Shown: in pieces, positions 1-9,359 of the stretch
Position numbering within the stretch: position 1 is the first letter of the stretch
Layout: each line of letters begins with the position of its first letter
NCBI RefSeq assembly: GCF_000195275.1
Contig: NC_015385.1
Span: 806,001 to 870,000, forward strand
Source of the DNA: Treponema succinifaciens DSM 2489
GTDB lineage: Bacteria; Spirochaetota; Spirochaetia; Treponematales; Treponemataceae
Direction of reading: 5' to 3'
Length of the DNA stretch: 64,000 nucleotides
The notes under the pieces: generated by a model
Seen by the model: only the letters and a program-made list of their open reading frames with translations
The model's database searches: none
Told to the model about the DNA's origin: nothing
Program-made: the position numbers and the translations under genes

Positions 1-1397
1 GTGCTATAAATCTCATAAACGGCTCCATAGACAGCTTTATGTTTTCCCATGCCTGTTACTGCACCAGCAACATGGAGAGTCTGTCGGAAGATGATTTAGA
101 ACTTTATGATCAGATGCACGAGGTCATTTCCATACTTAATGATGATGAAGATTACAGGCATGACCTTGAAACAATGCCACTTGAAGACCTGAAAGAATTC
201 CTTTTAATGTGCAGGAAAATGGCAGACAACAACAATCTGTCATTGAAATCGGAATTCCCACAGGGGAATTTTGAAATCGTTGAGGATGAAAAGACAGAAA
301 CAGAATTGAATCCTGACAAAATCGAGAATGAGAAATCTTTCTGGAACACATTATGGGGAGCACTGCAGGGCGAATACAACGATAACCCGACAGGAACGGA
401 AATCCTCATCGATATGGGGCTGAACTTCATTCCTGGAGTCGGTCAGGTCTGCGATGCCCGTGATATAACAGCCTGCCTCAAAAAACTTGTCATAGACAGA
501 CGCGTGAACGAAGTTATGATTTGGGTAACGCTGCTTTTAACGGCAATTGGCTGCGTTCCTTATGCAGGAGATGTGATAAAGGCGGGCTGCAAGGCAATCA
601 TAAAAGGGGCGGACGATGCAGTCCTGAAAGTCCTGCGGAAGCTCGATGCGGACGATGTGCAGAAGGCGTTCAAGATACTAAAGACTAAGTTCACGACAAG
701 CATAGACGATGCGACCGTAATGGTAAACAAATGGATTGAGAAAGCTGGTAACTCAAAGTACGGGAGCAAGGTAAACGAGGTTCTTGCAGGAGCCAACGAG
801 AATTTGAAGAAGGCCTCTGATTTCGTCAGTAATAAGATTGACGAGTTTGAAGAAAAAGTTTTTGGGAAGGGCAAGAAATCACGACTAAAGAAAAATAATT
901 CTGAAACACCAAAAATTGAGAACTTAGGTTCAAAGGAATTTACTACAGAACCATTCGAAAAAGATGGAAAATTAAAACCTAACATAAAATACTCAGTCGG
1001 TGAGCATAAATATTTATACGAAACGGATGAATTTGGTAGGATTTGTAATTGTTCTGCTGATGAATTGCATTTGAAAAAACATCTTGAAAGATTAAAACAT
1101 AATCCTAACACACCAGGTAAGCTAGGCGGAGACCATGCTGGTCATCTTATTGCTGATGTATTTGGAGGATCTCCAGAACTTGACAATATTGTTTCACAGG
1201 CAAAAGATGTAAATTTAAAACAGTATCGTGAGATTGAAAGGGAGTGGGAAAAAGCATTAAAAAAAGTACCGCCTGATGAAATTACTGATTTAAAGATAGA
1301 AATCTTATATGATGGTAATGGAGCAAGACCTACTGCATTCAAGATAGAATATTGTATTAATGGCGATTTAGTTGATGTGCCACCAATATATAATTAA
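1..1397 (+). CDS. Polymorphic toxin, EssD/YeeF-like DNA/RNA non-specific endonuclease C-terminus (5' end outside window)
   Basis: The frame is open from base 3. Comparison with the copies at 4381 and 10571 shows that the true ATG lies 30 bases before base 3, outside the window. The protein has three parts. First comes a conserved N-terminal domain (to about 290). A pre-toxin-like part with Gly-rich hydrophobic motifs (FIPGVGQ, CVPYAGD; about 330-860) follows. The C-terminal domain from about 890 contains GGDHAGHLIADVFGG followed by NLKQYREIEREWEKAL, the pattern of the Endonuclease_NS_2 family (EssD, YeeF), with the His of GGHLIA-like as the likely catalytic residue. Base composition turns AT-rich at about 890, which fits an exchanged tip. 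A YezG-like immunity gene follows after 19 bases. The toxin role is inferred from family and context. Confidence 0.85.
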   Translation, partial: AINLINGSIDSFMFSHACYCTSNMESLSEDDLELYDQMHEVISILNDDEDYRHDLETMPLEDLKEFLLMCRKMADNNNLSLKSEFPQGNFEIVEDEKTETELNPDKIENEKSFWNTLWGALQGEYNDNPTGTEILIDMGLNFIPGVGQVCDARDITACLKKLVIDRRVNEVMIWVTLLLTAIGCVPYAGDVIKAGCKAIIKGADDAVLKVLRKLDADDVQKAFKILKTKFTTSIDDATVMVNKWIEKAGNSKYGSKVNEVLAGANENLKKASDFVSNKIDEFEEKVFGKGKKSRLKKNNSETPKIENLGSKEFTTEPFEKDGKLKPNIKYSVGEHKYLYETDEFGRICNCSADELHLKKHLERLKHNPNTPGKLGGDHAGHLIADVFGGSPELDNIVSQAKDVNLKQYREIEREWEKALKKVPPDEITDLKIEILYDGNGARPTAFKIEYCINGDLVDVPPIYN

Positions 1398-1416
1398 TCA
1401 AAGGAGAAAATAGAAA

Positions 1417-1866
1417 ATGTTTGAAGATGAATTTACAGAGATACAGACTGATATGGTTGATATTTGTAATGAATATTCATGCGGAGTTGCAGATAAAGTA
1501 TTTGTATACGCTGCGAATGAAGGATTAATTTTAACACAACATTTTTATAGTCTAAACAATTGTTTATATAAATGTAGCAAATTAAATAATGCAGGATTAC
1601 AAACAGAATTCGATGTTTCAATTGATTGTCAAAGACAAGTCTTAAAAGTTTTAAATGACAATGTAAAAAAAATACAAACTCTTTGTGAAAAATATAATCA
1701 ACCTATACCAAAACTTATGAAACTTGTGTATGAACCAAAAACAAAAAAATTCAATGCAGACTACAAATATGATAATCAAACAACAGATGATGTTTCTGTA
1801 TTCGATAATTATAATTCATGGTTTGAAGAAGAAAAAATAAAACTCGAATCCTCAAGCCAAGAATAA
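1417..1866 (+). CDS. YezG/DUF600-family immunity protein
   Basis: The 149-residue product begins MFEDEFTEIQTDMVDICNEY and carries the later signatures LNDNVKKIQTLCEKY, KLVYEPKTKKF and ADYKYD. This is the layout of the DUF600/YezG immunity family, whose B. subtilis member protects against the YeeF nuclease. It starts 19 bases after the endonuclease toxin gene, with an AGGAG-type ribosome site, so toxin and immunity match as a pair. Its stop codon at 1864-1866 abuts a fragment of a second toxin gene, which marks a recombination joint. The family call is from sequence pattern only. Confidence 0.85.
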   Translation: MFEDEFTEIQTDMVDICNEYSCGVADKVFVYAANEGLILTQHFYSLNNCLYKCSKLNNAGLQTEFDVSIDCQRQVLKVLNDNVKKIQTLCEKYNQPIPKLMKLVYEPKTKKFNADYKYDNQTTDDVSVFDNYNSWFEEEKIKLESSSQE

Positions 1867-2811
1867 AAACTCCTGCTCACTGCTATTGGCTGCGTTCCGT
1901 ATGCTGGCGATGTGGTAAAAGCTGGCTGCAAGGCAATCATAAAGGGAGCTGATGACATCGTTCTGAAAATCCTGCGAAAACTCGATGCGGAGGATGTGCA
2001 GAAAGCGTTCAAGATACTCAGAAGCAAGTTCACGTCAAGCATTGACGATGCATCTGCAATGGTGAACAAATGGATTGAGAAAGCCGGCAACTCAAAATAT
2101 GGAAGCAAAATAAACGAGGTTCTTACAGGAGCGAATGAGAACCTAAGGAAAGCCTCTGATTTCGTCAATAACAAGATTGATGAGTTTGGGGAGAAGATAT
2201 TTGGAAATGGAAAAAAGAATATTAATATAGATACTTATGAAAAAAAAGAAATCAAATCTGTCGAAATATCAGCTCTGAAGAGCAGTGATTCGTTTTCTGA
2301 TATTTCTAAACAATTAAAAAAGATGGTTCCAGATAAATATGTAGAACGGGCATCAAAAGCAATTAATGTCATGCCTGAGAAAGAACAAAAGGAAGTTTTA
2401 GACTTTATTGAAAAACTATATAATGATTTTGGTCCAAAGAAAACAATGCAGGATCATCATTGGATAGAGAAATCAAGAATTGGAAAAAAGAAATATCAAT
2501 TTTTGAAAAATCCTCCGATGAAGATAAATTTATATGATGATAAGAAAAACCTGTCGTTAATTGTCGGGCATAATGGAAGTCATAAGAATACATATAACCT
2601 TTTGTTGGATACAAACTTAGATCGTATTACTAAGTCTTTAGAACAAGAATCTTTAAAAAGAAAACTTTCTATTAAAGAACTTTTTCAAGAAGAAAAAACG
2701 ATAAAATGGATAAATGAAAATGTGGGAAAAGTTATTACAGATATGCAGAATACTGTGAAAAAAGACCATACAATAATGAATAATGTAGAAAAAATGTTTA
2801 TATTAGATTAA
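1867..2811 (+). pseudogene. 5'-truncated copy of AHH-type nuclease toxin
   Basis: Homology to the toxin at 12675-13940 begins abruptly at 1870, right after the immunity stop codon, in the middle of the pre-toxin domain (LLTAIGCVPYAGDV). The N-terminal about 190 residues are missing and the first in-frame start is only an internal GTG at 1912 without a ribosome site. The remainder encodes the same C-terminal domain as the 12675 copy, including DHHWIEK and IVGHNGSHKNTYN, which resemble AHH-type HNH nucleases. It may be a silent tip for recombination with a complete N-terminus; that is inference. Confidence 0.75.
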
Positions 2812-2824
2812 CTAGGAGTTTTTT

Positions 2825-3379
2825 ATGAAATATTATTCTTTTGCCCCGTGTGGAATAGAAACTACAAAATTTTGTGAACCAGAAGTTTTTGGTGAATGGG
2901 AAGATGAGTTTTTGAAAGGCAATTATTGGAAAGACAGAAGTTTGAAACTTCCAATAACCATGAGCGTTGCAAATAAATACAATCCTGGTGATTATCCATT
3001 AGCAGATTCACATCTTGTATCACAAAAACTTTTAAACATAATAAAACAGCTAAATAAAGATTTGGAAGTGCTTCCAACACAACTTTTTTATAAGGCTAAA
3101 GAACCGATTTGGGACACATATTACACAATTTTATTTCCCGAATATGATGCCTTTAATTTTAAAAAATCCGAATATGACACTGGTATAGATGGCGAAGGAG
3201 TTTGCTTAATTGATAAACTATTTCTTTCAAAAGAAAAACTTTTTCTCGTTGATAAAACAAATAATATCTTTGTTTTAAAAGAAACGAAACTTGATGTAAT
3301 TTGCACGGAAATAGCAAAGAACATGATAGAATCCGCAGGCATAAAAGATGTGCGTTTTACGGAACTTCCTATAGAGTAA
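2825..3379 (+). CDS. Imm11-like (DUF1629) immunity protein, copy 1
   Basis: The 184-residue product starts 13 bases after the AHH toxin fragment, with AGGAG at 2814. The end (VICTEIAKNMIESAGIKDV) resembles the closing motif of Imm11/DUF1629 proteins, which often accompany AHH nucleases. A second copy lies at 13954. The first about 65 and last about 35 residues of the two are almost identical, while the middle differs strongly. An attC site begins 21 bases after the stop. The family is judged by pattern, and the partner toxin upstream is truncated here. Confidence 0.7.
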   Translation: MKYYSFAPCGIETTKFCEPEVFGEWEDEFLKGNYWKDRSLKLPITMSVANKYNPGDYPLADSHLVSQKLLNIIKQLNKDLEVLPTQLFYKAKEPIWDTYYTILFPEYDAFNFKKSEYDTGIDGEGVCLIDKLFLSKEKLFLVDKTNNIFVLKETKLDVICTEIAKNMIESAGIKDVRFTELPIE

Positions 3380-3400
3380 GTCCACTTGGTATATAGTATA

Positions 3401-3465
3401 GCATAACATGCACTTCAAAGCGGACGGCAAGTCAAGCTTGCCGCCGTTTAAGTGCGTTGTTATGC
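3401..3465 (+). repeat. attC-type integron recombination site (copy inside toxin locus)
   Basis: Outer core GCATAAC (3401-3407) pairs with GTTATGC (3459-3465). Inner boxes TTCAAAGCGGAC and CCGCCGTTTAAG flank a hairpin GGCAAG-TCAAG-CTTGCC. It is identical to the site at 14524 and was probably copied with the 1.6-kb toxin/immunity repeat. A perfect palindrome CACGCCACGTGGCGTG (3469-3484) follows directly, as small hairpins follow the other attC sites. Confidence 0.8.
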
Positions 3466-3720
3466 TCACACGCCACGTGGCGTGGGGGGGGCGATATAAA
3501 ATTTGATTTACAAAAATAAAAGAAAGTTATAATTATGATATCAATATATCGGTTAGCAAATGGAATGTAATAGCTCTACTAAAAAATCTTTTCTTTCGTT
3601 ACCAAAGCTGGAGAACGCAGGAAAACAAGAAAGTCTTCAACTCCCTCACAAATAATCCCACTTGACGAGCAGACAAAGAACGACTTTGAGTTACGACACG
3701 ATACAAAGCTCAAGGATACT

Positions 3721-4176
3721 ATGATTTACCTTGACCCGGATTACAAATTCATATTAAGTCCTGCACTTCTGGGCTTTGCCGTCGAAAACAGAATCCACAT
3801 AAGAAAAAGCAAGTATAATCCGGGCTCGACTGAAACCGACCAAATCGTTGAGCATGAGCTCACCCATGTTCAGCAGTATTCAGAAGGACGCATAAATGAA
3901 TCCGTTGATGAGCTTGAAATGGAGGCAAATTTCAACGAGACGCTTCACCTTCACAACGGCGAGGAAGTCCGGTATGTTGAGTATGCTCCCGGGAAATACT
4001 GGGAAACCACAGAAAAAGAGTACAAAATATTCCTGAATAAGGTTGCCACAGAATTTGAACACAATGTAGAAAGCAATTTGCGAAGCATGGCCAATGCGGA
4101 ACAGCTGCGATATTTGCTTTCCCTGCAGGAATGGGCACAAGACATGTTCGATGAACCTTTCAGTTTAAGGAGATGA
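3721..4176 (+). CDS. DUF4157-domain protein, probably 5'-truncated
   Basis: The product contains IVEHELTHVQQYSEGR, the HExxH signature of DUF4157, a metallopeptidase-like domain common in genes tied to extracellular contractile injection systems. The reading frame stays open upstream to 3583 and encodes plausible protein (KAGERRKTRKSSTPSQ), but no start codon is found between the stop at 3580 and the ATG at 3721. An attC copy lies just before. The gene probably lost its original start when the 1.6-kb repeat was inserted. A weak AAGGA precedes the ATG. Whether it is still translated is unclear. The shared 3' end (CCTTTCAGTTTAAGGAGAT) reappears at 10346, where it joins a different gene. Confidence 0.7.
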   Translation: MIYLDPDYKFILSPALLGFAVENRIHIRKSKYNPGSTETDQIVEHELTHVQQYSEGRINESVDELEMEANFNETLHLHNGEEVRYVEYAPGKYWETTEKEYKIFLNKVATEFEHNVESNLRSMANAEQLRYLLSLQEWAQDMFDEPFSLRR

Positions 4177-4183
4177 TAGCAGA

Positions 4184-4381
4184 ATGACAGAAGAAGAGCG
4201 GATGCTGATTATCAACGAGCATTACGAGCAGGACAAAGCCCGACTCACGAAAGACGAGATGAAATTCGGCAACATGAACTACTACCTCAAAAAGGAAGAG
4301 TATATAAGGAAACACCTCTGGAAAACCGAGAAGGAGTTCAATACCGACATAATAAGAGCCATGAAGGAAAGGATAAGGTAA
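4184..4381 (+). CDS. Conserved 65-aa protein preceding toxin genes, copy 1
   Basis: This small, charged, probably helical protein (MTEEERMLIINEHYEQ...) has no family I recognise. Its TAA overlaps the ATG of the toxin gene at 4381 (TAATG), so the two are translationally coupled. An almost identical copy sits in the same position before the toxin at 10571. Constant linkage to the toxin N-terminus suggests a chaperone, adaptor or loading factor for that N-terminal domain; this is inference from position only. Confidence 0.75.
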   Translation: MTEEERMLIINEHYEQDKARLTKDEMKFGNMNYYLKKEEYIRKHLWKTEKEFNTDIIRAMKERIR

Positions 4382-6249
4382 TGGCAGCGGAATCGCTCAC
4401 AAGAAGCAGAGCTATAAATCTCATAAACGGCTCCATAGACAGCTTTATGTTTTCCCATGCCTGTTACTGCACCAGCAACATGGAGAGTCTGTCGGAAGAT
4501 GATTTAGAACTTTATGATCAGATGCACGAGGTCATTTCCATACTTAATGATGATGAAGATTACAGGCATGACCTTGAAACAATGCCACTTGAAGACCTGA
4601 AAGAATTCCTTTTAATGTGCAGGAAAATGGCAGACAACAACAATCTGTCATTGAAATCGGAATTCCCACAGGGGAATTTTGAAATCGTTGAGGATGAAAA
4701 AAAAGATACGACCATAGTAGAAAAATCAATCAAAAAACTTGAACAGCACGGTGACGCTCAGATTCAAAAAGCCGTTTCTGAATATCGCAAAGGCAAAAGA
4801 AAAATAAGTTTTGATAATATGTCTCAGAATCAGCTGGGACAGACAAATCAGATAAATGATTTTTATTGCCATGCCATAAGCGAAAAACTTATTCAGGACA
4901 CTCCGGAAAATGAAATTCGGCTTGCGATTACCCTAGCCCATGAGTTCAAGAGAAATGCCGTCACGGACACCCTTGAAGGCGAAACTCGCGACATAGTTCT
5001 AAGCGACACTAAAATCATAGAGTCGTTTGCAGGCACTTACGGGGAGGAAATCTACAAAAAATTCCCGGAGTACGGAATCCTGCATTACATCAAGAAAATT
5101 TTCGGCGAAGAGGAACTTAAGGACTTCGCAGACTACGCCTTCGACTCCACTGGCAGTTACTGGAAAGTAAACGAAACCTGTGATTTGGTTGATGATGGGA
5201 ATATTTCAAAAGTATTTGATACATCTGGAAACGAAGTTTACTCTGGTTCAACTGGAAGACAAGGTACTTTGGAGGCTTGGCTTGAAATTGACAATGCTTT
5301 TGTTACATTAATGAAACCTGCAGGCTATGAATATGACACAGAAAATAATAAGTGGAGCAAAAATCCGGGAAAAATTGACCATATCATAATTGAAAAGGCT
5401 CATAATGAGGGACAGCTTACTGACGACCAGTATAATCTGATTCAACTGGCCGCAGGAAAAAAGGTGCCAGATGATGATAAGCCTGAAAAAATAAGTTTGT
5501 TTGAGCAATTATTGACTGATTACCAGAATGTAAATAGAACAAAAACTCAAGTTCAAGTTGATATGGCAAACAGAGCATGGGAATGGCTACAGATACAATG
5601 GAAAAAAAGGTTTGGTAAAAACTCCAATATAGAGAATAAAACAGATAAATATAACCAATTAAATGAAAGATATGAAAAAGTCAAAAATGTAAAATATTCT
5701 AACGATGTTGTAAAGACACCCGAAACAAATCTGGGGACTGCATGTTTAAAACAAAGGCCATTAGAAGAGAAATATGGCTATCCATATACAGCGCCTTCTT
5801 TTGGAAGTTTATGCTTGGCTACATCAATAATAAATTTATATATTCTAGATGAAGGTCTTACAGAAGAAAATGTTGAAAATTTTATGAATGATGCTAAAGG
5901 AAAATTTATAGCGTCAGATGGTAACGTAATAAGTTTTGAAAAAATGTCTAGAAAACTTTCAGAATTATCTGGCGATGAAAAGTATTTTGATTATGTTTAT
6001 TATAATCCTGAAACAAAAACTTATTCAGCTAATAAAAAGGCAATGTCAAAAGAGGATTTCATTAGGTCAGATTATGACTACGGAATAGGTGCATATATTC
6101 ATTTAGATGAAGATACTGATTCTCCAAGGTTTAAATTAGAAATAAAACATTATGAATTAATAAAACGAGTTCCATTTATAGAATATAATCCTGGCATAAG
6201 TGATTATAAACTATATGAAATATATCCAGTAAAAAAATATAGGAAGTAA
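4381..6249 (+). CDS. Polymorphic toxin with conserved N-terminus and possible cysteine-peptidase C-terminus
   Basis: The first about 104 residues equal the N-terminus of the other toxins here (MAAESLTRSRAINLINGS...). The identity stops at about 4695, and the pre-toxin TG-like domain of the other copies is absent. A middle part contains LAHEFKRNAV, resembling an AHE.xR motif I associate with spirochaete toxin-like proteins. The last about 160 residues carry APSFGSLCLATSI, with a Cys where papain/C39-like peptidases have the nucleophile, and later KHYELI with a possible catalytic His. The peptidase call is tentative. No obvious immunity gene follows; a SUMF1-like secreted protein does. Confidence 0.65.
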   Translation: MAAESLTRSRAINLINGSIDSFMFSHACYCTSNMESLSEDDLELYDQMHEVISILNDDEDYRHDLETMPLEDLKEFLLMCRKMADNNNLSLKSEFPQGNFEIVEDEKKDTTIVEKSIKKLEQHGDAQIQKAVSEYRKGKRKISFDNMSQNQLGQTNQINDFYCHAISEKLIQDTPENEIRLAITLAHEFKRNAVTDTLEGETRDIVLSDTKIIESFAGTYGEEIYKKFPEYGILHYIKKIFGEEELKDFADYAFDSTGSYWKVNETCDLVDDGNISKVFDTSGNEVYSGSTGRQGTLEAWLEIDNAFVTLMKPAGYEYDTENNKWSKNPGKIDHIIIEKAHNEGQLTDDQYNLIQLAAGKKVPDDDKPEKISLFEQLLTDYQNVNRTKTQVQVDMANRAWEWLQIQWKKRFGKNSNIENKTDKYNQLNERYEKVKNVKYSNDVVKTPETNLGTACLKQRPLEEKYGYPYTAPSFGSLCLATSIINLYILDEGLTEENVENFMNDAKGKFIASDGNVISFEKMSRKLSELSGDEKYFDYVYYNPETKTYSANKKAMSKEDFIRSDYDYGIGAYIHLDEDTDSPRFKLEIKHYELIKRVPFIEYNPGISDYKLYEIYPVKKYRK

Positions 6250-6254
6250 ATTAT

Positions 6255-7136
6255 ATGAAAAAATTATTAATAATTCTTTTAAATTTATTTATTTTAAATC
6301 TTATTTTTGCAAATTCTCCTAAAAATAATGAAGTCTATGTCAAAGGCTCAAATATCAACATGCAGGAATATATAAAATTTTGTGATAAAACAAAAAAGAT
6401 AAAAAATCTCTATATCCAAAAGTATGAAGTTACCCGAAAGGAGTTCGAAGAATATCTAGATTATTTCCAATATAGCATATTGAAACAATATTCAAAAACA
6501 GGAGGACTATTTACATACGATAATTTAATGCCTTATCCAGACTGCGCAGCAGTATTAATAACTTTTTATGATGCATGTAAATATTGCAATTGGAGAAGTG
6601 AGCAGGAAGGTTATGAGCCAGCGTATGATATTCAAGGAGAATTGCCGTTTGAATTAAATTATTTTCAATGGAAACAGGAAAATGGAGAATGGATTTATTA
6701 TGTACCCAAAATGCCTGAAATAAAATTAAATGAAAAAGCAAATGGTTATCGTCTACCGACTATAAATGAATATTTTTATCTTCTTTTAGGTGGACAGGAA
6801 GGTATAGATAATAAATGGGGAGAGAAAATAAATATAGCAGAATACGAATCATTTACAACTGGTTCAACTGAAATAGTTGGTAGTTTAAAACCAAATGGTT
6901 TATCTATTTATGATTTATTTTCTAATGCTCCAGAATGGATTTGGGGAGAGCTTAAAGAATATTGTAGAGATGATCCTGTTAATTCTGTAAAGAATGCTGT
7001 TGGGTATTCTCCTAGAAATTGCAATTATGATAATTTTAATTTAATAAGTTATTTTTCAACAAAAAAAAATTTATCTCCGACAAGTCCTTTAGAACGTGGT
7101 TTTATTGGTATGCGAATGGTAAGAAATGCTGAGTAA
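6255..7136 (+). CDS. Secreted formylglycine-generating-enzyme (SUMF1)-like domain protein
   Basis: A signal peptide (MKKLLIILLNLFILNLIFA) is followed by a SUMF1/FGE-sulfatase fold. Visible family marks are YEVTRKEFEEYL near the start, GYRLPTINEYFY, SIYDLFSNAPEWIW and the closing GFIGMRMVRN. Such domains act as sulfatase activators or, more often in bacteria, as structural or effector domains of unknown role. It starts 5 bases after the toxin gene and may be its partner or immunity factor. The same signal peptide is repeated at 7790 in a broken gene. Confidence 0.75.
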   Translation: MKKLLIILLNLFILNLIFANSPKNNEVYVKGSNINMQEYIKFCDKTKKIKNLYIQKYEVTRKEFEEYLDYFQYSILKQYSKTGGLFTYDNLMPYPDCAAVLITFYDACKYCNWRSEQEGYEPAYDIQGELPFELNYFQWKQENGEWIYYVPKMPEIKLNEKANGYRLPTINEYFYLLLGGQEGIDNKWGEKINIAEYESFTTGSTEIVGSLKPNGLSIYDLFSNAPEWIWGELKEYCRDDPVNSVKNAVGYSPRNCNYDNFNLISYFSTKKNLSPTSPLERGFIGMRMVRNAE

Positions 7137-7249
7137 AAATTTCAAAAATCCCAAGGGTTTATCAGGTGAAATAGCTTAGAGAGGTAATCTGATGGTAAGT
7201 CTTACAAAAAAGTCTAAAATAAAATATTTCAAATACACAGGGGGAAGGA

Positions 7250-7753
7250 ATGAAGAAAAATAAGATGTGGGCAGTAATTCTGATTCTGCTTTTGGTTGGT
7301 TTTATTTTCGGTTGCGAAAAAGATTATACAAAAGAAGTGTATGATTTTATCACCGAATATATACACATGGTCTCTTATGAACACGCAATTCATAAAACTC
7401 ATATAACAGAAAATATGAAGGGGTATTTTTATGATTATGAAGATAAAGAAAATGCAGAGTATCCAGAATTTATGTTACCGGGTGGTTTTAGAGATAATAT
7501 TTTAGTCGTAAAAGATTTTGTTATACAGAAAATTGAAAAATTACCTTATACTGGTACAAAGGGATATTTTGGTAATGGACTTGATGGATATTCTGTTGAA
7601 GTTCAATTTACAATTTATGATGAATCAAAAGAAAAAGGTGAATATGTAAAAAATTTAGGATATTGGGTCGCATTAGCTAATAATAAATTTTATATTTATG
7701 CGGATGACACTTTAAATGATATTTATATATTAGAAAAAGATTTAGAAAACTAA
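7250..7753 (+). CDS. Putative lipoprotein, unknown function
   Basis: The product is 167 residues. A hydrophobic N-terminus ends in the lipobox-like VGFIFGC (Cys 22), so it is probably lipid-anchored. The rest is rich in Tyr, Asp and Lys, and I recognise no family. An AGGGGGAAGG-type ribosome site precedes the ATG. Position within the toxin locus is compatible with an immunity lipoprotein, but nothing in the sequence proves that. Confidence 0.6.
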   Translation: MKKNKMWAVILILLLVGFIFGCEKDYTKEVYDFITEYIHMVSYEHAIHKTHITENMKGYFYDYEDKENAEYPEFMLPGGFRDNILVVKDFVIQKIEKLPYTGTKGYFGNGLDGYSVEVQFTIYDESKEKGEYVKNLGYWVALANNKFYIYADDTLNDIYILEKDLEN

Positions 7754-7789
7754 AGACATTCAATATTTCAGATATAGAGGCTAGAAACA

Positions 7790-8195
7790 ATGAAAAAAAA
7801 TTTAATATTATTATTAAATCTATTTATTTTAAATCTTATTTTTGCAAATTCTCCGCGACTGGCCAGGAATAGATTACAAAGTTTCATGGAATGATAATGG
7901 AAAAAGAAAAGACTCTTTTATGGAATACTATCGTTCGAAGTTAAAAAAAATCCCTGAACAAGGTTGGAATATAATGTTAATGGATGGACATACAAGATCT
8001 GGAAATATTTTATCTCCACACATGGTTGTAATATATGTGAGAAATGATGGATTAATAGACTTTTCACATTATACTTCTGATAATGTTGTTGAACCAAGAA
8101 TTGGGTGGACTTTAAAAGAAATGACAGATACGGGAAAAGGAATGCACGATCGTCTTGGATATAGTAATTTCAAATACTTACCATTGGGAAAATAG
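7790..8195 (+). pseudogene. Broken gene: duplicated signal peptide joined out of frame to a fragment
   Basis: The ATG at 7790 encodes a near copy of the signal peptide of the gene at 6255 (ILLLNLFILNLIFANSP). The frame then shifts and stops at 7894. The downstream frame from 7842 encodes about 117 residues (including NIMLMDGHTRSGNILSPHMV) that match no family I know. The joint at about 7857 looks like recombination between a signal-peptide copy and the tail of another gene. Confidence 0.6.
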
Positions 8196-8207
8196 AGGTA
8201 AAACTAA

Positions 8208-9356
8208 ATGAAAGTAATGAAAATTTTATTTATTATTTTAGCCGTTTTATTGAACTTATGTTCATGTAACAATAAAAACTATTTAAATGCATCTGATATA
8301 AACAACTTAAATGTTACAAGATTCAGTATGACTGATGAAAAAACAGGAAAAAGATATTCGGGTATTTTTAATGAGAATAAAGAAGTTCTTTTTTGTGGTG
8401 AAGGTATTATATATCCGTTCAAAGGTGGATTTAGTTATATTCATAAAAATGCAAGTTCAAATATTGCAATAAACATTCATGGAAAAAAGTTTACAACGTT
8501 TGAATTAAGCGAAGTTCACGATAGTTTTTATGGATATGGGTTATATTCAACCTATGACAGTAAAAATGATATTTCTTATCTAATAGATAAAAATGGAAAT
8601 AAAATTAAAGAGAAGAACATTCTAGATATAAGTGAAAATATTGAAATTATCAAAAAAAACAAAAAATTAACATATTATGATATTTCTAAAAATTCTTACT
8701 TAGAAAATTATCAACTTTATGATATTTGCTTCAATTTTTACAATGGAGTTGCAAAAATTGGTATGCAAAAACCAAATGAGCCTATATATAAAATTACATA
8801 TTTGTATGGATTAATTGATAGAAATGGAAATTCTTTATTACCATGTGAATTTGCCTATATGGATTATACTTATCCTAAATATGTTATTGTTTCAAAAACT
8901 TGCGAAGATCCAATTTGGGAAAGAAAAGCAGAAGTCGGAATGGTTGATTACAATAATAATTGGATAATTGAGCCAAAATATAGTTATGTATTACCTGTAA
9001 CAGATAATATTGTTGCTTTATGGATTATCCAGGAAAATTCTGAATATTGGCTCTTGTATAATATAACAACTAAAGAATATAAAAAAATAAATTCAAATTT
9101 TACATTAATTGATAATATCAATTTATTTACTAAAAACAATACAGAGGATATTCTTTTATTTTATGATTTTAATACAGAAAAATACGGATTTATAAATTCC
9201 AACGGTGATATTATCTTAAAATCAATTTGCCAAAAAATTGAATCAAATCCAGATAATGGCTACTATCAGGTTTTAATCGATAATAAATGGATGTTATTCA
9301 ATAAAAAAGAAGGTCTCATTAATCCAAAAGATTTTCTTAACTTTACCAAGCTCTAA
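8208..9356 (+). CDS. WG-repeat lipoprotein
   Basis: The 382-residue product has a lipoprotein signal (LNLCSC, Cys about 20). Its repeats have the WG/KWG beta pattern, for example YGLIDRNGNSLLPCEF, VGMVDYNNNWIIEPKY and YGFINSNGDIILKS. WG repeats form beta-rich surface or periplasmic domains of unclear function. It is followed 3 bases later by a second WG-repeat lipoprotein gene. It could be accessory or an immunity protein in the toxin locus. Confidence 0.75.
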   Translation: MKVMKILFIILAVLLNLCSCNNKNYLNASDINNLNVTRFSMTDEKTGKRYSGIFNENKEVLFCGEGIIYPFKGGFSYIHKNASSNIAINIHGKKFTTFELSEVHDSFYGYGLYSTYDSKNDISYLIDKNGNKIKEKNILDISENIEIIKKNKKLTYYDISKNSYLENYQLYDICFNFYNGVAKIGMQKPNEPIYKITYLYGLIDRNGNSLLPCEFAYMDYTYPKYVIVSKTCEDPIWERKAEVGMVDYNNNWIIEPKYSYVLPVTDNIVALWIIQENSEYWLLYNITTKEYKKINSNFTLIDNINLFTKNNTEDILLFYDFNTEKYGFINSNGDIILKSICQKIESNPDNGYYQVLIDNKWMLFNKKEGLINPKDFLNFTKL

Positions 9357-9359
9357 TAT

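Noticed and set aside
3484..3491. G8 run as a second phase-variable tract
   Set aside because: It lies between genes, beside the cassette-head palindrome, with no frame or promoter that it would clearly change.
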